A stretch of DNA of 64,000 bases, taken from positions 76,508,026 through 76,572,025 of the forward strand of contig NC_068355.1 of NCBI RefSeq assembly GCF_020536995.1, given 5' to 3'. Under the pieces are notes generated by a model, which was not told the DNA's origin, did no database searches, and saw nothing but the letters and a program-made list of their open reading frames with translations. The translations under genes were made by a program, and so were the position numbers. Numbering within the stretch: position 1 is the first letter of the stretch; each line of letters opens with the position of its first letter. The stretch comes from Dreissena polymorpha (taxonomy: Eukaryota; Mollusca; Bivalvia; Myida; Dreissenidae). Positions 34,969 through 47,890 of this stretch are shown here, piece by piece.

Positions 34969-37900
34969 CAAGAGGGCCAAAATGGCCCTAGTTCGCTCAC
35001 CTGAGAGGAGTCGGTTCATTCAATCTTTACCAAACGTCAAACTTGACCTAGATATTGTCCAGAAAAACATCCTGGCTAAGTTTCATCATTATTGAACCAA
35101 AACTCTAGCATATGGAGTGTTTTTGTTTTTGTAAGATTTGACCTGGTGACCTATATTTTGAGTTCCCAAATATCAAACTTTGCTTACAAAAATAAATATT
35201 ATGACCAAGATTCATAAAATCTGAAACAAAATTGTGACCTCTAGAGTGTTTACAAGGATTTTGTATAATATAATGAAAATTTGGACAGTCTAAGGGCAAT
35301 AATTATGGCAATAATTATGTGATATATAAAAACCCAATCTTTGTACCAAGTTTCATGATGATTGGGCAAAAAATTGTGATTTCTAGAGTGTTCACAAGCT
35401 TTTTTTACTATATAAATATAAGAAAACTGCCCCCCTCCCCCCTCGGCATTTATACGAACTCAACTCTCATATCAAGGAAACAAATGTTCTAACCAAATTT
35501 CATGAAAATTGGGCCAAAAATGTGACTTCTAGAGTGTTCACATGTTTTCACAATATACATATAGAGAAAAATGCCCCGCCCACTGGCGGCCATGTTTTTT
35601 CACCGACCTGGACCATTTTCGAACTCGTTTGAGATATCAATAAAACCAATGTTTTCACTAACTTTCATGATGATTGGGCAAAAAATGTGACTTCTAGAGT
35701 GTTTACAATGTTTCTCTATAGCCAAATAAGGAAAACTGCCCCCCTCCCCCGGCAGCCATGTTATTCAACTGACCGGAACCATTTTCGAACTCAACTCTCA
35801 TATCAAGGAAACAAATGTTCTGACACAATTTTATGAAAATTGGGCCAAAAATGTGACTTCTAGAGTGTTCACATGTTTTCATAGTATATACATATAGAGA
35901 AAAATGCCCCGACCACTGGCGGCCATGTTTTTTCACCGATCTAGACCATTTTCGAACTCGTCCGAGATATCAATAAAACCAATGTTTTGATCAATTTTCA
36001 TGATGATTGGGCAAAAATTGTGACTTCTAGAGTATTAACAAGGTTTCTCTATAGCCAAATAAGGAACCCCCCCCCCCCCCCCGGCAGCCTTGTTATTTAA
36101 CTGACCGGAACCATTTTCGAACTCAAATCTCATATCAAAGAAACAAATCTTCTGACCAAATTTCATGAAAATTGGGACAAAAATGTGACATCTAGAGTGT
36201 TCACATGTTTTCACTATATACATATAGAGAAAAATGCCCCGCCCACTGGCGGCCATGTTTTTTCACCGATCTGGACCATTTTCGAACTAATCCGAGATAT
36301 CAATAAAACCAATGTTTTGACCAACTTTCATGATGATTGGGCAAAAAATGTTGATTCTAGAGTGTTTACAAGGTTTCTCTATAGCCAAATAAGGAAAACT
36401 GCCCCCCTCCCCCGGCAGACATGCTATTCATCTGACCGGAACCATTTTCGAATTCAACTCTCATATAAAGGAAACAAATGTTCTGACCAAATTTCATGAA
36501 CACTGGGCCAAAAATGTGACTTCTAGAGTGTTCACATGTTTTCACATATGCATATAGAGAAAAATGCCCCGCCGACTGGCGGCCATGTTTTTTCACCGAT
36601 CTTGACCATTTTCGTACTCGTCCGAGATGTCAATAAAAACAATGTTTTGACCAACTTTCATGATAATTGGGCAAAAATTGTGACTTCTAGAGTGTTTACA
36701 AGATTTCTCTATAGCCAAATAAGGAAAACTGCCCACCCACCCTGGCAGCCATGTTTTTCAACTGACCGGAACCATTTTCCAAATCAACACTCATATCAAG
36801 GCAACAAATGTTCTGACCAAATTTCATGAAAATTGGGCCATAAATGTGACTTCTAGAGTGTTCACATGTTTTCACAATATAGATATTGAGAAAAATGCCC
36901 TGCCGACTGGCGGCCATGTTTTTTTCACCGATCTGGACCATTTTCGAATTCGTCCGAGATATCAATAAAACCAATGTTTTGACCAACTTTCATGATGATT
37001 GGACAAAAATTGTGACTTCTAGAGTGTTAACAAGGTTTCTCTATAGCCAAATACAGAAAACTGCCCCCCGCCCGGCAGTCATGTTATTCAACTGACCGGA
37101 ACCATTTTCGAACTCAACTCTCATATCAAGGAAACAAATGTTCTGACCAAATTTCATGAAAATTGAGCCAAATATGTGACTTCTAGAGTGTTCACATGTT
37201 TTCACAATATACATATAGAGAAAAATGCCCTGCCGACTGGCGGCCATGTTTTTTCACCGATCTAGACCATTTTCGAACTCGTCCGAGATATCAATAAAAC
37301 CAATGTTTTGACCAACTTTCATGATGATTGGGCAAAAAATGTTACTTCTAGAGTGTTTACAAGGTTTCTCTATAGCCAAATAAGGAAAACTGCCACCCTC
37401 CACCGGCAGCCATGCTATTCAACTGACCGGAACCATTTTCGAATTCAACTCTCATATCAAGGAAACAAATGTTCTGACCAAATTTCATGAAAATTGGACC
37501 AAAAACGTGACTTCTACAGTGTTCACATGTTTTCACAATATACACATAGAGCAAAATGCCCTGCCGACTGGCGGCCATGTTTTTTCACCGATCTAGACCA
37601 TTTTCAAACTCTTCCGAGATATCAATAAAACCAATGTTTTGACCAACTTTCATGACGATTGGGCAAAAAATGTGACTTCTACAGTGTTTACAAGGTTTCT
37701 CTATAGCCAAATAAGGAAAACTGCCACTCTCCCCCGGCAGCCATGCTATTCAACTGACCGGAACCATTTTCGAATTCAACTCTCATATCAAGGAAACAAA
37801 TGTTCTGACCAAATTTCATGAAAATTGGGCCAAAAATGTGACTTCTAGAGTGTTCACATGTTTTCACAATATAGATATTGAGAGAAATGCCCTGCCGACC

Positions 37901-40900
37901 GGCGGCCATGTTTTTTTCACCGATCTGGACCATTTTCGAACTAATCCGAGATATCAATAAAACCAATGTTTTGACCAACTGTCATGATGATTGGGCAAAT
38001 AATGTTACTTCTAGAGTGTTTACAAGGTTTCTCTATAGCCAAATAAGGAAAACTGCCCACCTCCCCTGGCAGACATGCTATTCATCTGACCGGAACCATT
38101 TTCGAATTCAACTCTCATATCAAGGAAACAAATGTTCTGACCAAATTTCATGAAAATTGGGCCAAAAATGTGACTTCTAGAGTGTTCACATGTTTTCACA
38201 TATACATATAGAGAAAAATGCCCCGCCCACTGGCGGCCATGTTTTTTCACCGATCTGTACCATTTTCGAAATCGTCCGAGATATCAATAAAACCAATGTT
38301 TTGACCAACTTTCATGATGATTGGGCAAAAAATGTTACTTCTAGAGTGTTTACAAGGTTTCTCTATAGCCAAATAAGGAAAACTGCCATCCTCCACCGGC
38401 AGTCATGCTATTCAACTGACCGGAACCATTTTCGAATTCAACTCTCATATCAAGGAAACAAATGTTCTGACAAAATTTCATGAAAATTGGGCCAAAAATG
38501 TGACTTCTACAGTGTTCACATGTTTTCACAATATACACATAGAGAAAAATGCCCGCCGACTGGCGGCCATGTTTTTTCACCGATCTAGACCATTTTCAAA
38601 CTCTTCCGAGATATCAATAAAACCAATGTTTTGACCAACTTTCATGACGATTGGGCAAAAAATGTGACTTATACAGTGTTTACAAGGTTTCTCTATAGCA
38701 AATAAGGAAAACTGCCACCCTCCCCCGGCAGCCATGCTATTCAACTGACCGGAACCATTTTCGAATTCAACTCTCATATCAAGGAAACAAATGTTCTGAC
38801 CAAATTTCATGAAAATTGGGCCAAAAATGTGACTTCTAGAGTGTTCACATGTTTTCACTATATACATATAGAGAAAAATGCCCTGCCGACTGGCGGCCAT
38901 GTTTTTTTCACCGATCTGGACCATTTTCAAACTCGTCTGAGATATCAATAAAACCATTGTTTTGACCAACTTTCATGATGATTGGGCAAAAAATGTGACT
39001 TCTAGAGTGTTTACAAGGTTTCTCTATAGCCAAATAAGAAAACTGCCCCCCTCCCCCGGCAGACATGCTATTCATCTGACCGGAACCATTTTCGAATTCA
39101 ACTCTCATATCAAGGAAACAAATGTTCTGACCAAATTTCACGAAAATTGGGCCAAAAATGTGACTTCTAGAGTGTTCACATGTTTTCACATATACATAAA
39201 GAGAAAAATGCCCCGCCCACTGGCGGCCATGTTTTTTCACCGATCTGGACCATTTTCGAAATCGTCCGAGATATCAATAAAACCAATGTTTTGAATAACT
39301 TTCATGATAATTGGGCAAAAATTGTGACTTCTAGAGTGTTTACAAGGTTTCTCTATAGCCAAATACAGAAAACTGCCCCCCCCCCATCCCGGCAGCCATG
39401 CTAGTCAACTGACCGGAACCATTTTCGAATTCAACTCTCATATCAAGGAAACAAATGTTCTGACCAAATTTCATGAAAATTGGGCCAAAAATGTGATTTC
39501 TACAGTGTTCACATGTTTTCACAATATACATATAGAGAAAAATGCCCTGCCGACTGGCGGCCATGTTTTTTCACCGATCTAGACCATTTTCAAACTCGTC
39601 CGAGATATCAATAAAACCAATGTTTTGACCAACTTTCATGATGATTGGGCAAAAATTGTTACTTCTAGAGTGTTTACAAGGTTTTCTATAGCCAAATAAG
39701 GAAAACTGCCCCCCTCCCCTGGCAGACATGCTATTCATCTGACCGGAACCATTTTCGAATTCAACTCTCATATCAAGGAAACAAATGTTCTGACCAAATT
39801 TGATGAAAATTGGGCCAAAAATGTGACTTCTAGAGTGTTCACATGTTTTCACATATACATATAGACAAAAATGCCCCGCCCACTGGCGGCCATGTTTTTT
39901 CACCGATCTGGACCATTTTCGAACTCGTCCGAGATGTCAATAAAACCAATGTTTTGACCAACTTTCATGACGATTGGGCAAAAAATGTGACTTCTAGAGT
40001 GTTTATAAGGTTTCTCTAAGCCAAATAAGGAAAACTGCCACCCTCCCCCGGCAGCCATGCTATTCAACTGACCGGAACCATTTTCGAATTCAACTCTCAT
40101 ATCAAGGAAACAAATGTTCTGACCAAATTTCATGAAAATTGGGCCAAAAATGTGAATTCTAGAGTGTTCACATGTTTTCACTATATAGATATAGAGAAAA
40201 ATGCCCTGCCGACTGGCGGCCATGTTTTTTCACCGATCTGGACCATTTTCAAACTCGACCGAGATATCAATAAAACCATTGTTTTGACCAACTTTCATGA
40301 TGATTGGGCAAAAAATGTTACTTCTAGAGTGTTTACATTGTTTCCCTATAGCCAAATAAGGAAAATTGCCCCCCTCCCCCGGCAGCCATGCTATTCAACT
40401 GACCGGAACCATTTTCGAATTTAACTCTCATATCAAGGAAACAAATGTTCTGACCAAATTTCATGAAAATTGGGCCAAAAATGTGAATTCTAGAGTGTTC
40501 ACATGTTTTCACTATATACATATAGAGTAATTCCCTGCCGACTGGCGGCCATGTTTTTTCCCCGATCTGGACCATTTTCAAACTCCTCTGACATATCAAT
40601 GAAACCATTGTTTGACAAACTTTCATGATGAATGGGCAAAAAATGTGACTTCTAGAGTGTTTACAATGTTTCTCTATAGCCAAATAAGGAAAACTGCCCC
40701 CCTCCCCCGGCAGCCATGCTATTCAACTGACCGGAACCATTTTCGAATTCAACTCACATATCAAGGCAACAAATGTTCTTACCAAATTTCATGAAAATTG
40801 GGCCAAAAATGTGACTTCTAGAGTGTTCACATGTTTTCACAATATAGATATTGAGAAAAATGCCCTGCCGACCGGCGGCCATGTTTTTTTCACCGATCTG

Positions 40901-43496
40901 GACCATTTTCGAACTAATCCGTGATATTAATAAAACGAATGTTTTGACCAACTTTCATGATGATTGGGCAAAAAATGTTACTTCTAGAGTGTTTACAAGG
41001 TTTCTCTATAGCCAAATAAGGAAAATTGCCCCCCTCCCCCGGCAGACATGCTATTCATCTGACCGGAACCATTTTCGAATTCAACTCTCATATCAAGAGA
41101 ACAAAGGTTCTGACCAAATTTCATGAAAAGTGGACCAAAAATGTGACTTCTAGAGTGTTCACATGTTTTCACATATACATATAGAGGAAAATGCCCCGCC
41201 CACTGGCGGCCATGTTTTTTCACCGATCTGGACCATTTTCGAAATCGTCCGAGATATCAATAAAACCAATGTTTTGACCAACTTTCATGATGAATGGGCA
41301 AAAAATGTTACTTCTAGAGTGTTTACAAAGTTTCTCCATAGCCAAATAAGGAAAACTGCCACCCTCCACCGGCAGCCATGCTATTCAACTGACCGGAACC
41401 ATTTTCGAATTCAACTCTCATATCAAGGAAACAAATGTTCTGACAAAATTTCATGAAAATTGGGCCAAAAATGTGACTTCTACAGTGTTCACATGTTTTC
41501 ACAATATACACATAGAGAAAAATGCCCTGGCCGACTGGCGGCCATGTTTTTTCACCGATCTAGACCATTTTCGAACTCGTCCGAGATATCAATAAAACCA
41601 ATGTTTTGACAAACTTTCATGATGATTGGGCAAAAATTGTTACTTCTAGAGTGTTTACAAGGTTTCTCTATAGCCAAATAAGGAAAACTGCCCCACTCCC
41701 CCGGCAGCCATGCTATTCAACTGACCGGAACCATTTTCGAATTCAACTCTCATATCAAGGAAACAAATGTTCTGACCAAATTTTATGAAAATTGGGCCAA
41801 AAATGTGACTTCTAGAGTGTTCACATGTTTTCACATATACATATAGACAAAAATGCCCTGCCGACTGGCGGCCATGTTTTTTCACCGATCTAGACCATTT
41901 TCGAACTCGTCCGAGATATCAATAAAACCAATGTTTTGACCAACTTTCATGACGATTGGGCAAAAAATGTGACTTCTAGAGTGTTTACAAGGTTTCTCTA
42001 TAGCCAAATAAGGAAAACTGCCACCCTCCCCCGGCAGCCATGCTATTCAACTGACCGGAACCATTTTCGAATTCAACTCTCAGATCAAGAAAAGAAATGT
42101 TCTGACCAAATTTCATAAAAATTGGGCCAAAAATGTGACTTCTAGAGTGTTCACATGTTTTCACTATATACATATAGAGAAAATGCCCTGCCGACTGGCG
42201 GCCATGTTTTTTCACCGATCTGGACCATTTTCAAACTCGTCTGAGATATCAATAAAAACATTGTTTTGACCAACTTTCATGATGATTGGGCAAAAAATGT
42301 TACTTGTAGAGTGTTTACAAGGTTTTTCTATAGCCAAATAAGGAAAACTGCCCCCCTCCCCCGGCAGACATGCTATTCATCTGACCGGAACCATTTTCGA
42401 ATTCAACTCTCATATCAAGGAAACAAATGTTCTGACCAAATTTCATGAAAATTGGACCAAAAATGTGACTTCTAGAGAGTTCACTTGTTTTCACATATAC
42501 ATATAGAGAAAAATGCCCCGCCCACTGGCGGCCATGTTTTTTCACCGATCTGGACCTTTTTCGAACTCCTCTGAGATATCAATAAAACCAATGTTTTGAC
42601 CAACTTTCATGGCGATTGGGCAAAAAATGTGACTTCTAGAGTGTTTACAAGGTTTCTCTATAGCCAAATAAGAAAAACTGCCACCCTCCCCCGGCAGCCA
42701 TGCTATTCAACTGACCGGAACCATTTTCGAATTCAACTCTCATATCACGGAAACAAATGTTCTGACCAAATTTCATGAAGATTGGGCCAAAAATGTGACT
42801 TCTAGAGTGTTCACATGTTTTCACTATATAGATATAGAGAAAAATGCCCTGCCGACTGGCGGCCATGTTTTTTCAACGATCTGGACCATTTTCAAACTCG
42901 TCCGAGATATCAATTAAACCATTTCTTTGACCAATTTTCATGATGATTGGGCAAAAAATGTTACTGCTAGAGTGTTTACAATGTTTCTCTATAGCCAAAT
43001 AAGGAAAACTGCCCCCCTCCCCCGGCAGCCATGCTATTCAACTGACCGGAACCATTTTCGAATTCAACTCTCATATCAAGGAAACAAATGTTCTTACCAA
43101 ATTTCATGAAAATTGGGCCAAAAATGTGACTTCTAGAGTGTTCACATGTTTTCACTATATACATATAGAGAAAAATGCACCGCCCACTGGCGGCCATGTT
43201 TTTTCACCGATCTGGACCATTTTCGAACTCGTCCGAGATATCAATAAAACCAATGTTTTTACCAACTTTCATGATAATTGGGCAAAAATTGTGACTTCTA
43301 GAGTGTTTACAAGGTTTCTCTATAGCCAAATACAGAAAACTGCCCCCCCCCCCCCCCGTCAGCCATGTTATTCAACTGACCGGAACCATTTTTGAACTCA
43401 ACTCTCTTATCAAGGAAACAAATGTTCTGACCAAATTTCATGAAAATTGGGCCAAAAATGTGACTTCTAGAGTGTTCACATGTTTTCACAATATAC
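34969..43496. repeat. 330-bp dimeric satellite array, left block
   Basis: It opens with AAGAGGGCCAAAATGGCCCT then AGTTCGCTCACCTGAG, the same type of flank as the array at 30184. A few diverged monomers follow, then about 24 well-matched units with a period close to 330 bases. Anchors such as GTTCACATGTTTTCAC recur near 36202, 36531, 36860, 37192 and 37522. Each unit is two related half-units of about 165 bp. Half A has TTTTTTCACCGATCTGGACC, half B has CTATTCAACTGACCGGAACC; both share GTGACTTCTAGAGTGTT and a GC-rich block before GCCATG. Because 330 is divisible by three, similar open frames of 60-130 codons recur in both strands; they are by-products. Confidence 0.95.
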
Positions 43497-43747
43497 TTAG
43501 GCCAGCATTTTTTTATTATTTGTTTTACGGGAGCGCCCGACCCAATTTTTCGACAAATACAAATAAAAATAAAAGTCACTTTCGTTTTTTTTATTAAGAT
43601 TTTACCCGCCGACCTGGTATTTTATCCAAAACTAGAAAAAATGCGCAGATTGCCGAAAGTGTTGTTCACAATTTTTTTATAATACGGGTTGTTTCGTTGT
43701 GCCAAGTCGACTTGTAAAGCGTCAGCGATTTTCATTGACTATTGCAG

Positions 43748-44035
43748 CCAATACCACACGCTATTAGCCAATCGGTGAGTATTTAACAAATGATTTTCAT
43801 ATTGCATTTCCGAAATGGCGGACATTAAAAACAACGAGACAAATGTAGCATATTTTAAAATCAAATTAATTAAAAACGGAGCAGAAATAATTTCAATTAG
43901 AAAAGTTAATCTTCAGAACACCATTGTTGACATCATGCCCATATTATGTGATACGAAATTAAAAATAATTAGAGTTTTTGCAGATGATGCAGAGATGTCA
44001 CCATCGATAACTTTCGGTGTGTTAAAAAGTTTTGG
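43748..44035 (+). CDS. First-exon-like open frame carried by the TIR element
   Basis: The coding part is 43815-44035. The ATG stands in strong context (CGAAATGGCG). CCAAT-type boxes (GCAGCCAATACC, TAGCCAATCGG) and TATTTAA lie 20-70 bases upstream. The 74 codons read MADIKNNETNVAYFKIKLI, then KNGAEIISIRKVNLQNTIVD, IMPILCDTKLKIIRVFADDA and EMSPSITFGVLKSFG. The frame ends at G|GTAGGT, a good splice donor that includes the in-frame TAG. I do not recognise the peptide; its charged, beta-rich look is compatible with a small beta-grasp-like domain, but that is a guess. The second copy (51600-51820) has a one-base insertion and an early stop. Confidence 0.5.
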
Positions 44036-45921
44036 GTAGGTTTAATAAATATGCGTATTTTTAAAATTTAGATCCTGTAATATTTTTATAGATAAAAATC
44101 AACATCCCGAAAATGTCCAAGAAGTACTACTTTACGTTTCTTTATAATGAACATGAGGGCTGAACCACAGGTACTTGCATCAATAATCCCATTCCCCACC
44201 CATCCATATATATTCTTTATTTAGAAAAAAAGTATGCAACACAGCTTCTGAAGAAAATAACATTGGGTCCGGATGTTCGTATGTGCGTCAAAGTCACAAG
44301 AAAGTTTTAATTATTTTTCTTGACACGGTAGCAAATTAACATGCTTATTATTCTTCATTAACTTAAAACAAAACATTTTTTCCATATATTAAACTGTATA
44401 ACTATTTTTATATCAACATTTTAACCATTTTTCCGGTACCTTTTGACCAAGTTACGTCCCTTTGTTTGGATCAGTTCATTTTATTGAATTTCTACAGACG
44501 AAACCAAAGTTTTGACTTTCAAAATGTCATGAAAAAGTAAATGGAATTTATTTCTTAATTATTTGATCAGTTTTGTAAATCAGAAATACATCTTAATGTA
44601 TTTTTCAAAAATGAGTTATAATTTAGCCGAAATATGATGTTCTATCAACTGTACATAATGTTTTCATACTGCAGGATTTGTACTGCAAGAAATGCAAGTA
44701 AATTTATCACACCTCAGGCTCTGTTGATAAATGTGATCAATTGGCTCTATGTATTTGTTCCAAGGGTTATTATTATCATCACAATTTTATAGCTCTCTCT
44801 GTTTATTATATATCCAAGAAAATGTCATTGCTGTTTCTCCTTAAAATAATACAGACAACACATTTCATAGAAATTTTTATTTGAACTTAAACTGTGAATA
44901 AGAGAGGAACAAAATAATATGTGCAAAAGTTTACACCATTTTATTTTGACAATACTGTGAGTCTTTTACGAAATTATTAAAATAAAATACTATTTTAAAA
45001 ATATACAATTACATAGTTCAAAAGGTGTTTTCTATATATAATTAATCTTGCGAGTAAATTATATACGGTCAGCAGAGTAATTCTACTAGAACAATTTAAA
45101 TCCTTGCTACATGTACTATTTGTTCAATGAAATAAATCTAGGTCTCTAGGTATATTGTGTCTTTTACCTCAATATTTTGTTGGGGCTAATGTGAAGCCAA
45201 TGGACATGATTTAAAAACTATGAAGATTACATCCATACAATGCCACATACAAAAAAAAATTATCTCCTAAACCATCCGTTTTGAGAGATGCGTTTTGAGA
45301 GAATAAGATTGTTTAAGCTCTTTATTATATAAGTAAATATTTATCATGTGAAACAAGGACGGGTTATTATTTACTCCAAATGTATGATTTGATCACACCT
45401 AGAAGATGAAAACAATAACATGTTTCACACCAACTATTGAACCCCTGATCCTTGCGGTTTTTGTGTTGTTAGGGATTATCAAATACATTAATCTATATAA
45501 ATCAGTTGACCCCTGAAGCGCAAACAATTTTGACCACGGAGACATGCTTTAAGGAAACTTAGTAAAGAATCACTATATGGTTGGCATGCAACGTAACAAA
45601 CCAATGGGCCTTGCTGTTTCAGAGAATGATTATATTATTTATATTTATACGCAAAACAATAACCACTAGGGAGGGCAAATTTTCTGCATGATTTGAACAA
45701 ACTTCAAAGAGAACCTCATAACGATGTTTCACACCAAATATTGTAGTCATGCCCCTTGTTTTCACTTTACATATATAAACACTATAACTCTCTCTGAATA
45801 TAAAACGAAAAGCAGCACATGTTTTTATAAGTCTACAACTCTCGGTTTCTTAAATGAAATATTCACATTTTATGTACTAGAACTCTCACTACACAAAGTT
45901 TGAATCAAGATCAATTCAAGG

Positions 45922-46017
45922 GCAGTCTGATCAGGATCCAAAGTGTTCGCTTAACATCTTTAGAAGTACTGACTGAATGACAATTATGTTGAACATTTTG
46001 GATCCTGATCAGACTGC
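45922..46017. repeat. Inverted repeat, 21-bp arms
   Basis: GCAGTCTGATCAGGATCCAA at 45922 is repeated in reverse complement ending at 46017, with a 54-base loop. It looks like a small hairpin MITE nested in the TIR element. Confidence 0.75.
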
Positions 46018-46679
46018 TCTTTTGGAGCCAAAATGGTCGCAACCGCCCTAAAGTCCATTTTCCTGTTACGTGGCTCTTTTTTTTTCATGATTGATACAAA
46101 TGATCATGATATAAAGCAAGTCTGCTGTATATTAAAGAGTATTTTTAGTGGGCATATTCCACCCATGGATAAAAGTTACAAAGTTGGTTGTTATTAAAAG
46201 CTTTTAAACAATGTAAAAAGTTTTTAAGTCTTTTTTATTTAAGTCAAATGCATGCTATATTTGTTATAAACATACATATGATATACACTCAACAAAAGTT
46301 TAACGATCACTATAATACACTACACACCTGGCTTGTTTAATAGTCTCTATTGAAGCAATATAGTATAATACATGCGAAATGTGCTTTTACCAATAAATAT
46401 ATATATATAAATATGTTTACTATTATTATAAAAAGCTTCTTCAACAGTGTAATGAGATATATAAAACACTTAAAGGTTAATGCAAGTATACATAAGGTTA
46501 AATTGGCTGAATTTTAAATTTTCAAAAATAAAAAAATAATCGGTTTAGACAGTTTTATTTTTATTTTTTTGGTAGACTGCTCACTTTTGATGATTTTATT
46601 TTTATTTTTATTTATCCCCCCCGACTCAATTATTTTTAAAATTTCCCGTAAAACAAATAATAAAAAAATGCTGGCCTTA

Positions 46680-47715
46680 TAGAGAAAAATGACCTGCCGA
46701 CCGGCGGCCATGTTTTTTCACCGCTCTGGACCATTTTCGAAATCGTCCGAGATATCAATAAAACAAAATGTTTTGACCAACTTTCATGATGATTGGGCAA
46801 AAAATGTTACTTCTAGAGTGTTTACAAGGTTTCTCTATAGCCAAATAAGGAAAACTGCCCCCCTCCCCCGGCAGCCATTCTATTCAACTGACCGGAACCA
46901 TTTTCGAATTCAACTCTCATATCAAGGAAACAAATGTTCTGACCAAATTTCATGAAAATTGGGCCAAAAATGTGACTTCTAGAGTGTTCACATGTTTTCA
47001 CATATACATATAGAGAAAAATGCCCCGCCCACTGGCGGCCATGTTTTTTCACCGATCTGGACCATTTTCGAACTCTTCCGAGATATCAATAAAAACAATG
47101 TTTTGACCAACTTTCATGATAATTGGGCAAAAATTGTGACTTCTAGAGTGTTTACAAGATTTCTCTATAGCCAAATAAGGAAAACTGCCCACCCACCCTG
47201 GCAGCCATGTTTTTCAACTGACCGGAACCATTTTCGAAATCAATTCTCATATCAAGGCAACAAATGTTCTTACCAAATTTCATAAAAATTGGGCCAAAAA
47301 TGTGACTTCTGGAGTGTTCACATGTTTTCACAATATAGATATTGAGAAAAATGCCCTGCCGACTGGCGGCCATGTTTTTTTCACCGATCTGGACCATTTT
47401 CGAACTCGTCCGAGATATCAATAAAACCAATGTTTTGACCAACTTTTATGATGATTGGGCAAAAAAATGTGACTTCTAGAGTGTTTACAAGGTTTCTCTA
47501 TAGCCAAATAAGGAAAACTGCCCCCCGGCAGCCATGTTATTCAACTGACCGGAACCATTTTCGAATTCAACTCTCATATCAAGGAAACAAATGTTCTGAC
47601 CAAATTTCATGAAAATTGGGCAAAATGTGACTTCTAGAGTGTTCACATGTTTTCACAATATACATATAGAGAAAAATGCCCCGCACACTGGCGGCCATGT
47701 TTTTTTACCGACCAA
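46680..47715. repeat. 330-bp satellite array, right block
   Basis: Continuation of the array at 34969-43496 after the inserted element, about three further units of the same A/B dimer. It stops inside a half-unit near 47715, where a CCTAAGG-rich palindromic sequence begins, so the 3' flank of the original array element is missing. Confidence 0.93.
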
Positions 47716-47890
47716 AAGGCCCGTATTCAACAACCACCTAAGTATTATGGATTAAATTTCCTTAATTATCTAAGAATTTACCTAAGGCAAAAATTTCTTT
47801 AACTTTCTTACTAAGTAAGTCCCTTAGGTAGAACCTAAGGTAAGATTTGTCCTTAAATACTAAGGAAAAATAAATGCGTTTTTGTTTAAA
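47716..47890. mobile_element. CCTAAGG-rich palindromic MITE
   Basis: It begins GGCCCGTATTCAACAACCAC and then has many CTAAGTA/TACTTAG and CCTAAGG/CCTTAGG half-sites in opposite orientations up to ATACTAAGG near 47870. The right boundary is not clear. The 'GCCCGTATTCA' start is typical of a MITE type seen in many bivalves (recollection). Confidence 0.5.

Larger units (their letters stand above)
43500..46676 (+). mobile_element. 3.18-kb TIR element (PIF/Harbinger-like) inside the satellite
   Basis: The first 33 bases, beginning GGCCAGCATTTTTTTATTAT, are the exact reverse complement of the last 33. TTA flanks both sides (43497-43499, 46677-46679), and the satellite unit resumes exactly across the site. 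A 3-bp TTA duplication is typical of PIF/Harbinger. No transposase or Myb-like frame is visible, so the copy is probably non-autonomous. It carries a first-exon-like module at 43740-44040. The perfect ends and clean target site point to a recent insertion. Confidence 0.85.

Noticed and set aside
35500-43496. Dozens of similar 60-130 codon frames on both strands
   Set aside because: They are products of a 330-bp satellite whose period is divisible by three; there is no start context or domain, and both strands are equally open.
35000-47700. CRISPR-like array
   Set aside because: The units are about 330 bp with no unique spacers, in a eukaryotic setting; this is a satellite.
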